A stretch of DNA of 64,000 bases from contig JAEMWC010000982.1 of the NCBI GenBank assembly GCA_016490735.1, positions 257,388-321,387 on the forward strand, written 5' to 3'. This document shows positions 1-11,283 of this stretch, piece after piece. The DNA comes from Pachyseris speciosa. Taxonomy: Eukaryota; Cnidaria; Anthozoa; Scleractinia; Pachyseridae. The first letter of the stretch is position 1. Each line of letters starts with the position of its first letter. The notes under the pieces are model-generated. The model saw only the letters and a program-made list of their open reading frames with translations. It was not told where the DNA came from and did not search any database. Position numbers and translations under genes: made by a program.

Positions 1-9
1 TGCAGTTAA
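1..9 (-). CDS. AFDN: Probable first bases of afadin exon 8
   Basis: On the minus strand CTCCTTTACAG precedes TTA ACT GCA at the very edge, giving Leu-Thr-Ala in phase 0. That is where the family continues after CRVVQ. It is too short to be certain. Confidence 0.5.
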
Positions 10-3000
10 CTGTAAAGGAGGAGTTTTAGGAGAAGATTGAGATTTTTATTGGGAGTGTGTCAACATTAATTTGCAACTGGTAGCAGCAAGCTAGCCATAC
101 TGAGCTTTGACCCGAGCCCACTTTCATGTCTGGATCGGAGCCGAGTTATCAATGAGACAACAGTTTTCTATTACACATTATATGATTATTTATTACAGGC
201 AAATGTGTATTAAGCTCAACTGGTTGTGAAGTGATCTGGTTTACAGTGGAAAGTATCCAGTGTCGGAATTAACGATTCTTCGAGCTGGATTCTCATTCCA
301 CCCACTCACCTGTACTACACGACACAAGTGACAATCAGCTGCCAGCTCAAGACCCTGCTTCTGGGCCCAGGACTCCACCCGTGCTAGTCTCCTTTTAAGT
401 CTGTATCCCCAGTCCCTGGAGCAGAGACCAAGCTGAGGCTGAAGAACCAGCTTGTTGAATATCCACATGTTGATGTAGTGGAATAACTGCGAGAACACTT
501 GGATGGTAAGAGCGGCATTGACTCTGCAGCGGCGCAATAATGACATGGCAGAGGACAACGTAAATAGGATGTCTGATATGGTCGGCTTGCCATGTCGCCT
601 TCGACCACCTAGGAGGAAATAAACAGAAGACATAGTTTGCAGGAGTGAAAAGTGAAACTATGTTCAATGCTAAAATTTTGTTGCAATTTTTGGAGTGAGA
701 AAACTGGCCAGAAAAAGGCATGTAGTGCCTAACCAATAAACCTCCATAAAACAGGCATTTGACACCCAACAGAAATCACTCTTTTGTGAAGTGGTTCATC
801 CCCTTCATTTGATTCAAGACAGTCCTTTGTCTAAGGCTACTTTCACATAGAAAGGACACCCCATGACCAGCAATCCTGAAGCACGTATAGTTTTGCATCA
901 GCAACCCTCTCAATCCTAGGTTGCCACAAGAGGAATGACTCACATGATTTGGGAGTTAATTGTAGGACATAAACAAACATTTCATTACAAATCTGAACTG
1001 TACAGCTGTACCAGTACAGGACAGATTTAAACGATTTTATTTCTCAGTACAATGTGAACAAAGCCTAAGAAGAACAGTGAAAGGAAGCAGGTCCCAACAA
1101 TGTTTGCATAAGACATTGTTTTTCACATTCAAGAAGTACTTTATCTAACATGAATATACTCTTTTGTGAAGTGAAGCATTGACCTGACATACCCAGCCAG
1201 CTATCTCCACCAATAGGCCTCCCAGATGGCCCATATCTGAAACTCCGCTCCCCCGTCATGACATTATCTGGAGCATCAGGATCCATCATCGACTCCACGT
1301 CGCTGTCTTCCATGTCAGCATCCTCAGTGATGTCCAGGAATGCTGACATCAATGTCCGCAGTTCCTGTTCCACGCACTGTACAAGGTGTCTGAAGGCCAT
1401 CTGAACGGACTGTGCCAGCACTTGCTGGCTTTCTTGGAGGTAAGGTGATATGTTGACATCTTGTTTCAGGAAATGCAGAAGCTCTGACGAGTTTGCCATC
1501 CAAAAGGCCAAGCTGCCAGGAAGCTGACTGTTCTCCTAAATGTAAAAGAAAATAAACAAATGAGTCTCTTCTGCAGCAAAGAGATCTCACTGGTAAAATA
1601 TCACAGCACAAGTTTCAAGTTTATTTGTGTGCTACTTAGAGGAAAATACAAGGAAAGAGAAAACTGATTTAAATTGCATACTGCTGGCCTAAAGAAGACT
1701 TTGTTCTTGTACCCAGGTCTGTTATGACCTGTTAAGGCAACACCACAGGCCAACCAATTATTATGCTAAGATTGTGTGCAGGAGGGTGTATCAGCTCAAT
1801 CATAGGCCCTATTATACATACATACCAAATTTTGTTGAACAACTAGCAAGCTCATTCTAAACAACCTATCAAAATCAAACTAATCTTGCAAAATAAAAAT
1901 TAATAGTTCATAAAAATCATATTACTTGTAAAATGTTGAGTCTACAATTCACATAAGAATCCTTAGGAGGAGGTTTACTATGGCCTTTTCAAAAAAGACT
2001 GTGGCATCTGTTTGCTCATCAAATATGAGAGGTACATGTTCAAAAAAACTTATTTACCTCAACTGTAGAGCGAACCCTGTTGGCAATTTTCTGAACAGTG
2101 TAACTTAACCGTTCACTGCGCTGCTGTCTTGTTAGTTCTTCCCTATATGCAGGTGATGTGCGGTAGCGGCAGCACATGTAAAGTATGTAAGTTGGAGCCA
2201 GTTTAAAGTGAACTCTGTCTCCATTAACCTCGCTGATGACTGCAGCAAAGAAAGCATCTTCTCCTGATTCACGGAATTCCAGCCTTGCTGGAAGTTTGTC
2301 ACCCATGACGTCATCGGGGGAATCAGGTGGGTGCGAATTATCTGAGGGGGCTGATCCTGGCGCTAGAGATAAGAAAATAAACAGTTAGTAACAAAGAAAG
2401 TGTTAATTTAGAATACTTTTAGATGGATTTGCTTTAAGGCAACTGTTACAGACAACAAATGGCCGTTACAGCCCAAATTTACAGGAAAAATGATATCCAA
2501 GTCCGAGTTTCAAAGGCCACCAGCCTCCCTGTTCTGAAGCTGTCTTATAATCAAAGCTTGCTTGTTTTATTGATATGTGGGTACTTGAGCCTGAGCATTA
2601 GCTATGCCATGCTGATGAGGCCTAACAAGGCCGAAACAGCTGTCCATGGCTGCTAATGCTTGGGCTCAATCTTTGCTTTGGTAGATTTAAGGGGTAATGC
2701 CCGCTACCATGTGGCCTTAGTGCCTTTTGAGTGGCTTCAGCTTACTTGATCACATTAATTTGTGAAGTATCCTTTACAATCAAAGTCCCTACTTTCCAAA
2801 ACAAGTAGACAGGAATTTCAAATTATAGTTGTAAAGGTCATTATTCGTGAGGATTCTCCTCAGGGAATAAACTACAGCAGCAAAAACAACAACATTTATT
2901 ACTCGGGCTGCCCGCGTCTCACACGGCGTCCGAGTTTAAAATTGCCGACGGTTCTTCTTTTTCGTCGTCGAGTATCATCCACAAAGCTCACTTCCAGCAT

Positions 3001-6000
3001 TTCTGCACAAGCGCTAACTATTTTTAACAGAGTGATGCCTGTTGTCACGTATCGGAAAATGTTGATTCACCTTGTGTCTTTTGAAGTCTGAACAAACAAT
3101 ATGTTAAGAGAAGTGTCTATGCGAATGTTTGCAAGTTCAATGGCAAGAAGAAAGCTTTTAACATGAGTAAACTTAACTCCAGATGAACTGCCGTGTTTCC
3201 TCGTGTCTGCTTCAGTAGACTGCGAGTAGTCTCTAATTTTGGCGATGGATTGTGGGGCGGGCAAAAGACACGTGCGCGCGCAAAGTTGCGAGGAGACGCG
3301 ACCCGAGGGGAGCACCAAAAATTAGAGACTACAGACAAAGGGCGTTTGACCTTTCACGGCCGAGTGATTCGGAAGTGTAAATCTCATATCAACAGCAAGA
3401 ATGATGCCTGTTGTCACGTATCGGAAAATGTCGATTCACCTTGTGTCTTTGAAGTCTGAAACAACTAATATGTTAAGAGAAGTGTCTATACAAATGTTTG
3501 CAAGTTCAACAGCGAGAAGAAAGCTTTAACATGACCAAAATTTAACTCCAGATGTACTGCCGTGTTCCCCGTATCCGCTCCATTGAGATGTACATACGGG
3601 ATATCACACACCCCTGAGACTTTGACAGGTAGTTTATTTACTATTTTCCCATAATATCTCAATTTCTGGACCTTAATTTTTGAATGATAAGCGATTAGTT
3701 TTTTACAAATGTACTAGCGTCACTTGAAACTGTCCAGAAACGTTCCTTTCTTGTGTTTCAAATGACCCGGATTGACGTATTTGTAAACAGTTTCACACTG
3801 CTAATTAATTTTCTACTCACATTTCACGAGACTCCATTAACGTTTATGCGAAAAATCCTACATCGTTCGATAAGCGTTTCCTTTCTCAAACAATTATCCA
3901 TCGCAGCGAACAAGTGTGCTTAGTTTTTTGGAAACAATACACTATTGCATAATGATAAACCTCTGTGGCCTAAAGGTCATTGTTCCTGCCGGTGACGCAG
4001 CTAACCCGGGTTCAATGTCTTTTAGTGGTATATATCACAGGCTTTATTTATTCTGTTTCTCTTTTTCTTGTTCTTTAAGAAATATTTTTTACAAGTGTTA
4101 TAATTATTGTTCTCAATGGTTGAGCTGTATTTTAGAGGAATATATGTTGATAGGGGTCTAAAGAAATAGACTCCAACACAAGCTAAACACAATGCGTCCG
4201 ATGTAAGAAAGACCGACTTCCCTCTATTCTTTCGTTTAGCGCTAAGTTAGGGATACAATACTGTTTTTTGCAAGCCCGAGTTTAGGCTTATTTCAACATT
4301 TGGCAGATAAAAAGTGAAGTACCAACCCAAAGGAAGCAAAGCTAATCAAGTCGGGGGTCAAAAGGATATTAAGATACAGAAAGAAAAATACGAAAAATTA
4401 CAATACTGATAAATTACAAAAAAATGAAAATAATTCAAGTGCAGATAACATGTGCGACTGCAGCTAATAAGTTTAAGTACAAGAAATAAGAGGACAGATA
4501 ATTTCAATAACAGTAGCTTATTGCATTGGACGAAGGAGAACGCATATACTAATCCTGTCATTTTTACCGAAATCACTCTCGCAGGTTTTGTTCACCAGTC
4601 CCGCGGGTATCGATCTTGATCATGATCTTGATGCCAGGCAGATTTGAGCGTTTGGGCGCCATTTTGGACTGACTCTTTGAAATTACTGCTCGAGGTGGAA
4701 AGATTGCAGCCAGTTATTGCATCATATTTTCGCTCTTCGCAGTTTTCCACAAGGTAAGTGAAGTTTTGTTGATTTATTTGAATTTCCACTAGCAAATATG
4801 GCTAAGGCTACTTACGAGAATATCAGAAAGCTGTGTAATGGTGTGTTTTCTAGTGGACCACAAAATACATTGACATGTTGAGTTATGCAAGTTTCTTATT
4901 GAATTCCAATTTAGTAAACTACTGTAAAACATAATATATCCGTTTGTTCAATTTTGTCCTACTATTTGTTTTGACCACTGCCATTGTATCAAGTACATTA
5001 CCAAGATGTTGAACTATTAAAACTTATTGTGTTCAACTTTGTGACTGGTTTATGACACTGACTGAAAGCAGCCCACAATCCACTTTCCCTGAATATTTCT
5101 ATGCAGTCAGTACAATAAAATAAGCTATCTTAACTAAAGATCGCACGCGCTGGCTTTACTGTATGCAAATGAGGCATAACATATGACAGCCAGCTGTTCA
5201 TGAGATCACCACCAGTTTGTGTCGGATTCTTATGAAACCTTGCATATTTACTAAATGCTGCATGATAAATTGATCTATGGAGGTTGTTGTTTGTTTGTAT
5301 TCAAAATATGAAAAATTATTATATTGCGTGACAAAAGTTGGAAGCCGCTGTTACACGTTGAAACTTTTAGCTGAAACTTGTGTGCAACAGCGCTGCACTA
5401 CCACCCCCATTTTAATGGAAAACTCCAAATAATACTATTCTACAATAGAAACATACCAAACAAATAACACAAAACCAACAACAGCCATGACACTAAACAC
5501 GGTGTTACCTTTCAAATGCAAAACTTATCATACATAGCTATTTTAACAGTTACCAAAGATTCGAACGCACTCTCTAATCTACGATTACTGCTAGTTATTA
5601 TAATTAACCAACAACAGTGTGGAAGATGTGACTTATTCTGTAGTGTCACGCACATACTCCAAGTTCTCCCAACAGGAGTGGAACCTGTGACTCTCCAATT
5701 ACTAATTCAGATGCTCTAAACTGAGCTACAAGAGGCTCAGGGATGCTGGGCCATTGAACAAGGTTCATGTGACTCAGACAAATGTCCTGCAAACTGCTAG
5801 GATCTGAATAGTTTGAGAGCAAGTTATTAACACTGTTATGCTCTGCTGGCTCCATACAAATCCTTCTAAATTTTACTCAGTTTATAACATTATGAACTTT
5901 TTAAAATTTAGAAGGATTTGTATGGAGTCAGCAGAGCATAACTGTGCTCATACCTCAGAGTCAATTTACCCTTACGTGCTGATTTTTGGCAAGTTAGCAT

Positions 6001-9000
6001 TTTTCATCTTGCTCTTTCTGAAAATTTGGACAAATCCCATAATTTCAAATATTAATTTTGTGACGTCACATTTTAGGACTCTATGCAAGGTACGTGTGAT
6101 TGAACAGTATGCCAAACTGCATTTTCAAGAGGTCTATTAGCAACTGGGACCTGAGAACAGGCAACCATGCACTGTGAAGACTGTACCTGCTTATGATGAT
6201 AAATAGCCAATATAAGCATAACAAGGGTCACAATCAATTTTCACTGTTAAGATCCCTCCCACTTCAATGATTAATGAAAACCTGGCTTATGCAAGGACAC
6301 TAATTTCTTGTTTGGCTCCACTATAAACATACTTACAGGCTTCTCCTTTGTGTAAGTGTTAATTTCACCATCAACATCGAAGGTTGTTTCAAACATTCCA
6401 GATTCATGATTGTTCTGTTCATATTCTCTATTCATTCCTCCTGGTCCAGGCCTAAAAAAGGAAATAATGTGTGTCAAAAATTAATGTAAATAATGTGGTT
6501 TAGAAGTTGTTATATTCCAAAATACTCATCCCTCAAACACATAACGCAAAAACAAAAATAATAACACAATACTCCACTGATGAATCTGAAGCTTTACAAA
6601 CTGGAGAAGAAACACTAGCCCAAGAGAAACCTAAGACAACCTACAGTAATATACTTTTTATAGGACCCTTGAAATTTTTTTGCCCTCTACTCCCTTTTTT
6701 GAGGTATGCTACCGCTGCCAATGCTGATCTATTTGCCACTAATGACTCAAATCAACAACTGACCTCAGTGCTACCACCTTGCTACTTAAAAAGCATGCAA
6801 TCAATCGCCATTGATCTTAGGCAACCTAACAATGCATGTCCCCCAAAACTCTGAGGAAAAATTCCCTGGGCTCTGCTATTTCAAAACTTATTGCTAACAC
6901 TTTGATTATGATGTATGCAGCACTTGTGAATTTATCTAGTGAGTTAGACACATTGTTCTGGTTATAAAACCTTAGTTCACCAGCCTCTCAATACCATTAC
7001 CTATAATCTCTTCTTTTCTGGGAATCAGTATCACTTTGTCCACTGCTAACACTCCCAACATCAGGAGCAGGCTTGGGACTCTCTTCAAAGGCTGGATCAC
7101 CAAATTTAAAAGTATGAAGCCTGCCAAATTTAACTGTGCTACCATGATTAAGCTTAGTTGTCTCATAAATTCTCTTGCCATCAACGTAAACTTCTGCATC
7201 GCCAGAGGTTGGAGTAAATGAGACTATCCCATCCATGTTAGTAATCACACAGTGACGCGGAAGGATATGAGGTCCATAAAGCTCCAAATAGCTGCCTCCA
7301 GATGACATGGATTTTTCACTGCCGACTTCAGTTACCTCCATAGGTAGCCTGTGTATATTTGCTTGGTAATCCAATTCACGGCCATCAGATGACAACTCTC
7401 TCAGATAGGGGAGCAGATGTTCAGGGTATGAATTAGCAAGTCTTTCTCCTATTGTTCTGTCTGGTGTGTTATCCACTGGTACCCTTGAAGGGGATTTCGA
7501 CCTTCTCTTTTGTTTTCTGTACTGCAACACATTCGACCTGCGACGCAAGTGGAAGACAACATGCCCTTGGTTTTTAGGCCAAGTGGCAGCAATAGCCAGT
7601 GGGTTATCCTCGTCATGGACAACTCTCTCTTTTCCTAAGGTGTTGGTTCCATTGGGGCCTTCAGGTGGTACGTTTACCATGACAAGACAGTAATCATCAG
7701 GATTCTCCTTTTCCATCTGGTATTTCTCCAGTGCCTCTTTCACGATATGAGTGGTGGGATCACGCATTGACACAAGAAGAGTCTTATATGGTATCTCAGG
7801 TTTCAATGTCTCTGCAAAGATTTTCAGTGTACCCCCGCTGTCTGTTCCTTCATTGCTCTGGAATTCTTGAAGCTTGCGTTCAAGCTTCCGCTGGCGGCGC
7901 ATTTTCATGACAATTTCAGGATTAGAAATGCTCCTGGTGAAGCTAGTTTCTGGAAGTTCATTGTAGAGCGTTTGAGCAATGGCAGAGTCATCACTAGTTT
8001 TTGTGGGAGACGACGGACCAAGTATTTTAGACTTCTTAGCTTCTTCCTCTTTTTTCTTTTTGAGTTCTTTCTTTTCTCTCTTTGACAGTTTTCTTTTGAA
8101 GCTTTGTCCGGGGTCATTTTCAGTGTTAAAAACATTTGTAGTAACCAGTGCTTCAGAATCACTCTTCAACAGAAATCGCCCCTCTCTGTCATCTTGGAGC
8201 CATGAAAATTGAACAACTAAAGGTCTCTCATCTTTTCCAAGTTTCCTGGACTCTAAAGAAAAAATAGAAACGCTATTAACACGAGAATGTTGCTAGCTAA
8301 AACAATCCAGCCATTCTGCTTCAATGGAAATATTTCATGGCAATAGAATACACACAATCCTTACTAACTACTCATCATGGTGACAGACTCCCACTATATG
8401 TGCCCAACATTGCAGTGACAGACTCCCACTATATGTGCCCAACATTGCAGTGACAGACTCCCACTATATGTGCCCAACACTGCAGTGACACACCCATAAC
8501 TAAGGATCACGTTTGTTAAAAATGGCATGACATAAACAAAGAAAATTGGCACCCAGACAGCCTAGTTTGTGAGACCACAAGACTGCTGGAAAGACTTGTG
8601 GTACAATCCTAGGATGGACAAGACTAGAGTAAATTTTTTTAATGACCAGAGTAAAATGGTAAGATCAGACTGACTAAGTGATCAACATCAGCTCACATCA
8701 GTTCATGATTGTATCATTAGAGCCAAACTTAAGGTGGATTTCCACTGCTGTGTAAATTGTATGTAGGTATGGATATAAATTTAACTGGCAATAAAGAAAA
8801 AGTGTGAATGGAGTGAGTAGAAAAAGTATGAATGGAGTGAGTGACCATGGAAAGTTGAAATCTGTGCAACCTTCCATGTTTACACAAACTGCCCAAATGT
8901 CTCCTCTGATAAAGCCAGCTATCTGCAAAATTAATATGACAGTCTTTGATTTTTACAGCATAGGGCAGAAACGTCTGCCTTCATCAGTGCTAATTACAAG

Positions 9001-11283
9001 GAACTGATTAGATGACTTATAAAAAGTATCCCTGTAGAATAGAAAACAAAACAAGATATAAATCATCTAATCAGTTCCTTGTAATTAGCACTGGAGGCAG
9101 ACATTTCTACCAACACAAAAGCCTGTCAGGTAGGCTACCAAAACATGTAGCTGTAAAATTAAAGTGTCGTAATGATTTTGAATATTTGTGTCAGTCTGCT
9201 ACTGTCTAGGTCATAAAGCCAGTTACATCTACAGTCAGAAGACAGTGAAAATTCACTTCAGTCTGGTTTTACAGTTTAAGGAGACATTTAGGGGCACTTA
9301 ACCTTTGGGACATACGCAATTTTGTGTCAGGCTTTAATTACATTATACACAGTCCTGCAAATGTTAAACTAATTTTTGCAGCTTCAAAACAACTGTGAAA
9401 ATGTACAAAAACATGTAAAGTTCAATACAAAATTTTAGATAATTAACCTGAAAAGAATTGTCTTGTTTTCTGTTTTTTGGTCTGCGATAAAAATGAAATT
9501 TATCTTTATCAAGATGAAAACAAACCTGGTTCCACAAAGCACTGAAATCTTATTTTGCAGGTTCAATGTGCAAAATAATATTTCAAGTTTGGAACCCAAA
9601 AGTAAGAATATTAATATTGGTGCAGAGATTCTCTTCAGAGGAGAGCACTACCTGGCTCCATTAAGTGTTTTTGAGTTTGGGATTTGACTTGGTTAAACGT
9701 TAAACTCAATGTCAACAGAAGTTTGGATACTGTACTTGATGGATAATCCAATGACGAAAGTTAGGTTAAAGTGAGATTTAACAACCAGACTTATTGTCTG
9801 CAATGAGTGAGTAATTAGCTCACTTCCTACAATATATTTTACAGTACTGTTTTGTACAACTCAGCGATCTCCTAAATTTTAGTAAATTAAAAAAAAAACA
9901 GACTCTGATCCTTGGCAATTCTCTCTAAACAATGGGGTGAGGTAAATGAAATGTGGTTTTGAATATTTATTTGTTACTATTTTTTGTCTGTGTGTATGTC
10001 AAATATTACCGATATTATGAACGTTAAAAGTAACGCTTAATATATCTCACGTATAAGGCAAACTCACAAGAGGACACAGGACTCACAGATCTTACAAATA
10101 TGATATACAATAAACAGTGCGACTGACAGCACCTTCAGAAAGCTGCCTTATTACAGTTGGGCAAGCTTGGAAAACTCCGAACGTATTCGTGATCATCTGA
10201 TTTACAAAGAATGTCAGACATTTCTTTTAAAACGGAAATATGACACGAAATGCATACTTGAGAATAAAGTCATGGAGAATTTCAAAGCTCGAATCGAAGA
10301 CATTCGCAACCAAAGCCACAGAAATCACAGGAGGAAAGCTCCTTGAGTAACAATGCAGAGTTCAACCGAAGCATGTTCAATGCCAGAATTAATTTTTCAT
10401 TAAAACGACGCACAAACAGTACTCCGACCGACATGTACCGGAGGAAGTAGAAAACTTTAACCTTCCCGTATCATTTGACAGGCTGCATTTCGGTGACAAA
10501 ATGAACACGTTTCGCAGAAATGAACGTTTAAAAGCTTTATTGCTCTCTCTGGTCAAGCTGAGCCCATAATTTCAATAAACGTGCAGCAACGTATCCCTCA
10601 TGACAATTTCCGTACTGCTTACAAATTAGCAGTTGTAATTTACAACGTTCGATTTAGTTAGGTTACCATTCGGCGTAAAGCGAATGTAGGGAAAACAGGA
10701 CGCAAAACATCGAAAATGTAACACAAAAACAAAACCTGAATACATTAAAACCACATCATTTGTTGAGAAAACCGATCAAAGCGGGAATCCACGGTAAATT
10801 GGAGTCTATTTCAAGTTTGAAAGGCTTCCGAGCCGAACTCACCTCCGTTCGGGTGAACTTCGTATAGCGAGTAGTTCGGATTTGTTAGCATCTTCATATC
10901 TGGACGAAACTTTTCCACCAGCACATTCGTTACATCGTCTGCTGTTTCTGCGCTAGTGACACGGACGCATTTGGTAGCCATTTTCGCTCCTGCATCTTGG
11001 AAGAAAAACCGCATCACTCCTCGGTACTCTAAGTCCTGTAAAGTGAACATGATAGACGTGTTGAAGACAAACACTACGCACTGGCATGGTATCTTCTTCA
11101 AAGCGAAGTTGTGTCGCGAAAATTCACAACACTGCAGTGTTTAGCCGCCGGCGAGCGTCAAAAACATGAGCTTACCTCATTTGGCTCGCTAATCTCAAAG
11201 AGGTCCATTCGGCTTGCGTTCCATTCGGCAATCAATTTTCGCAGGCGTTCGCGCTCTTCTTCTTTCGTTCGAAAGCCGTCCAT
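1..11283 (-). CDS. AFDN: Afadin (canoe/AF-6 homologue), N-terminal half, spliced, runs off left edge
   Basis: Afadin is the actin-binding scaffold that links nectin and cadherin junctions to the cytoskeleton and binds Ras/Rap GTPases. Exons read on the minus strand: 11176-11283, 10843-11035, 7001-8252, 6337-6451, 2058-2362, 1193-1535, 310-608 and probably 1-9. All have GT-AG borders, and phases agree except between the fourth and fifth. The first four exons give 556 codons: a Ras-association domain at about residues 37-110, a basic coiled stretch at 150-175, a second Ras-association domain at 239-338 and an FHA domain at 400-486. The later exons encode the start of the dilute (DIL) domain. 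Signature pieces shared with vertebrate afadin include ETSFTR.ISNPE, FWMAN.SELL.F.KQD and AMSLLRRCRVNAALTIQ. The PDZ and C-terminal regions lie outside the window. The start codon is the first ATG of exon 1 and matches the family start (LRKLIAEWNASRMDLFEIS). Confidence 0.93.
310..608 (-). CDS. AFDN: Afadin coding exon 7 (dilute domain)
   Basis: Acceptor TCCTCCTAG and donor GTGAGT. It encodes SLLRRCRVNAALTIQVFSQL and VESWAQKQGLELAADCHLCR, very close to vertebrate afadin. The one base left from exon 6 plus GT gives Gly, and it ends in phase 0. Confidence 0.93.
1193..1535 (-). CDS. AFDN: Afadin coding exon 6 (dilute domain)
   Basis: Starts in phase 0 after TTTAG and ends before GTATGT. It encodes LAFWMANSSELLHFLKQD and VQMAFRHLVQCVEQELR, the core helices of the DIL domain, then an acidic serine-rich loop that is longer than in vertebrates. 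Confidence 0.92.
2058..2362 (-). CDS. AFDN: Afadin coding exon 5 (start of dilute domain)
   Basis: Encodes LPARLEFRESGEDAFFAAVI and HFKLAPTYILYMCCRYR, matching the start of the afadin DIL domain. The acceptor CTCTAG leaves two bases before the first full codon, so the preceding exon must end with one base over. Exon 4 does not, which points to an unplaced exon between. Confidence 0.9.
3039..3566. repeat. Direct duplication of a dispersed repeat (3039-3196 and 3407-3566)
   Basis: Two copies of about 158 bases, each starting CCTGTTGTCACGTATCGG and ending near CTCCAGATG.ACTGCCGTGTT, about 370 bases apart. A third, more diverged relative lies at 30745-31135 and continues in the same way as the sequence after the second copy (GATAAGCGATT). 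All sit in introns. Class unknown. Confidence 0.75.
3226..3336. mobile_element. Small foldback insertion between the two repeat copies
   Basis: About 110 bases bounded by inverted TAGTCTCTAATTTT and AAAATTAGAGACTA. The middle is GC-rich (GTGCGCGCGCAAAG). Likely a MITE; the target duplication is not clear. Confidence 0.6.
4600..4752 (+). other. Possible orphan first exon of an antisense transcript
   Basis: A GC-richer patch in afadin intron sequence contains GGCGCCATTTTGG and ends in a strong plus-strand donor, CCACAAG followed by GTAAGTGAAG at 4753. There is no convincing reading frame. It could be a non-coding or untranslated exon; this is weak inference. Confidence 0.2.
5646..5745 (-). repeat. 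tRNA-derived SINE head
   Basis: Read on the minus strand it has an A-box-like TTGTAGCTCAGTTTAGAGC and a B-box GGTTCCACTCC 35 bases later, as in tRNA-derived SINEs. It adjoins the inverted repeat at 5829-5945. Its head lacks a clean cloverleaf, so it is not a working tRNA. Confidence 0.6.
5829..6090. repeat. Dispersed repeat with inverted arms; same family as 27605-29175
   Basis: Arms 5829-5880 and 5905-5945 (TATGCTCTGCTGGCTCCATA and its complement) form a hairpin. The right part continues with CTGATTTTTGGCAAG and a TTTCTGAAAATTTGGACAAA-like stretch, and recurs at 27605-27727 and 29084-29175, where a pogo element splits it. Confidence 0.7.
6337..6451 (-). CDS. AFDN: Afadin coding exon 4
   Basis: Acceptor TTTTTTAG and donor GTAAGT. 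The first base completes an Arg codon begun in exon 3. It encodes the linker with the ETTFDVDGEI motif, which corresponds to ETTFDLGGDI of vertebrate afadin, just after the FHA domain. It ends in phase 0. Confidence 0.88.
7001..8252 (-). CDS. AFDN: Afadin coding exon 3 (RA2 and FHA domains)
   Basis: One long 1252-base exon. In order it holds the end of the RA1 region (ERPLVVQFSW), a lysine-rich stretch, ETSFTRSISNPEIVMK, the second Ras-association domain (residues 239-338 of the joined protein) and an FHA domain (residues 400-486, with LYGPHILPRHCVITNMDG). The donor is GTAATG at 7000. The single large exon is unusual beside its small neighbours. Confidence 0.95.
8380..8484. repeat. Three tandem 35-bp units
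   Basis: The unit begins GTGACAGACTCCCACTATAT and is repeated three times almost perfectly, with one change in the third copy. It lies in the afadin intron just upstream of exon 3 on the minus strand. Near-identity implies recent expansion. Confidence 0.9.
8963..9107. repeat. Foldback repeat
   Basis: Arms of about 50 bases (AGTGCTAATTACAAGGAACT and its complement) are separated by about 40 bases of AT-rich loop. It lies in afadin intron 2. Probably a MITE. Confidence 0.7.
10843..11035 (-). CDS. AFDN: Afadin coding exon 2 (first Ras-association domain)
   Basis: Acceptor ..TTTACAG and donor GTGAGT. It encodes GVMRFFFQDAGAKMATKCVR and KFRPDMKML..PNYSLYEVHP, the RA1 fold that binds Ras/Rap in this family. 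It leaves one base over, which is completed by AG of exon 3 to give Glu. Confidence 0.93.
11176..11283 (-). CDS. AFDN: Afadin coding exon 1
   Basis: 36 codons starting MDGFRTKEEERERLRK, with the family-typical N-terminal helix ending DLFEISEPNE. The donor is GTAAG at 11175. It ends in phase 0. This is the first coding exon; no in-frame coding was recognised upstream. Confidence 0.93.

Noticed and set aside
4592..4795. Missing afadin exon
   Set aside because: An open minus-strand frame exists, but it shows no resemblance to the afadin linker and lacks a suitable acceptor with a 3n+1 length.
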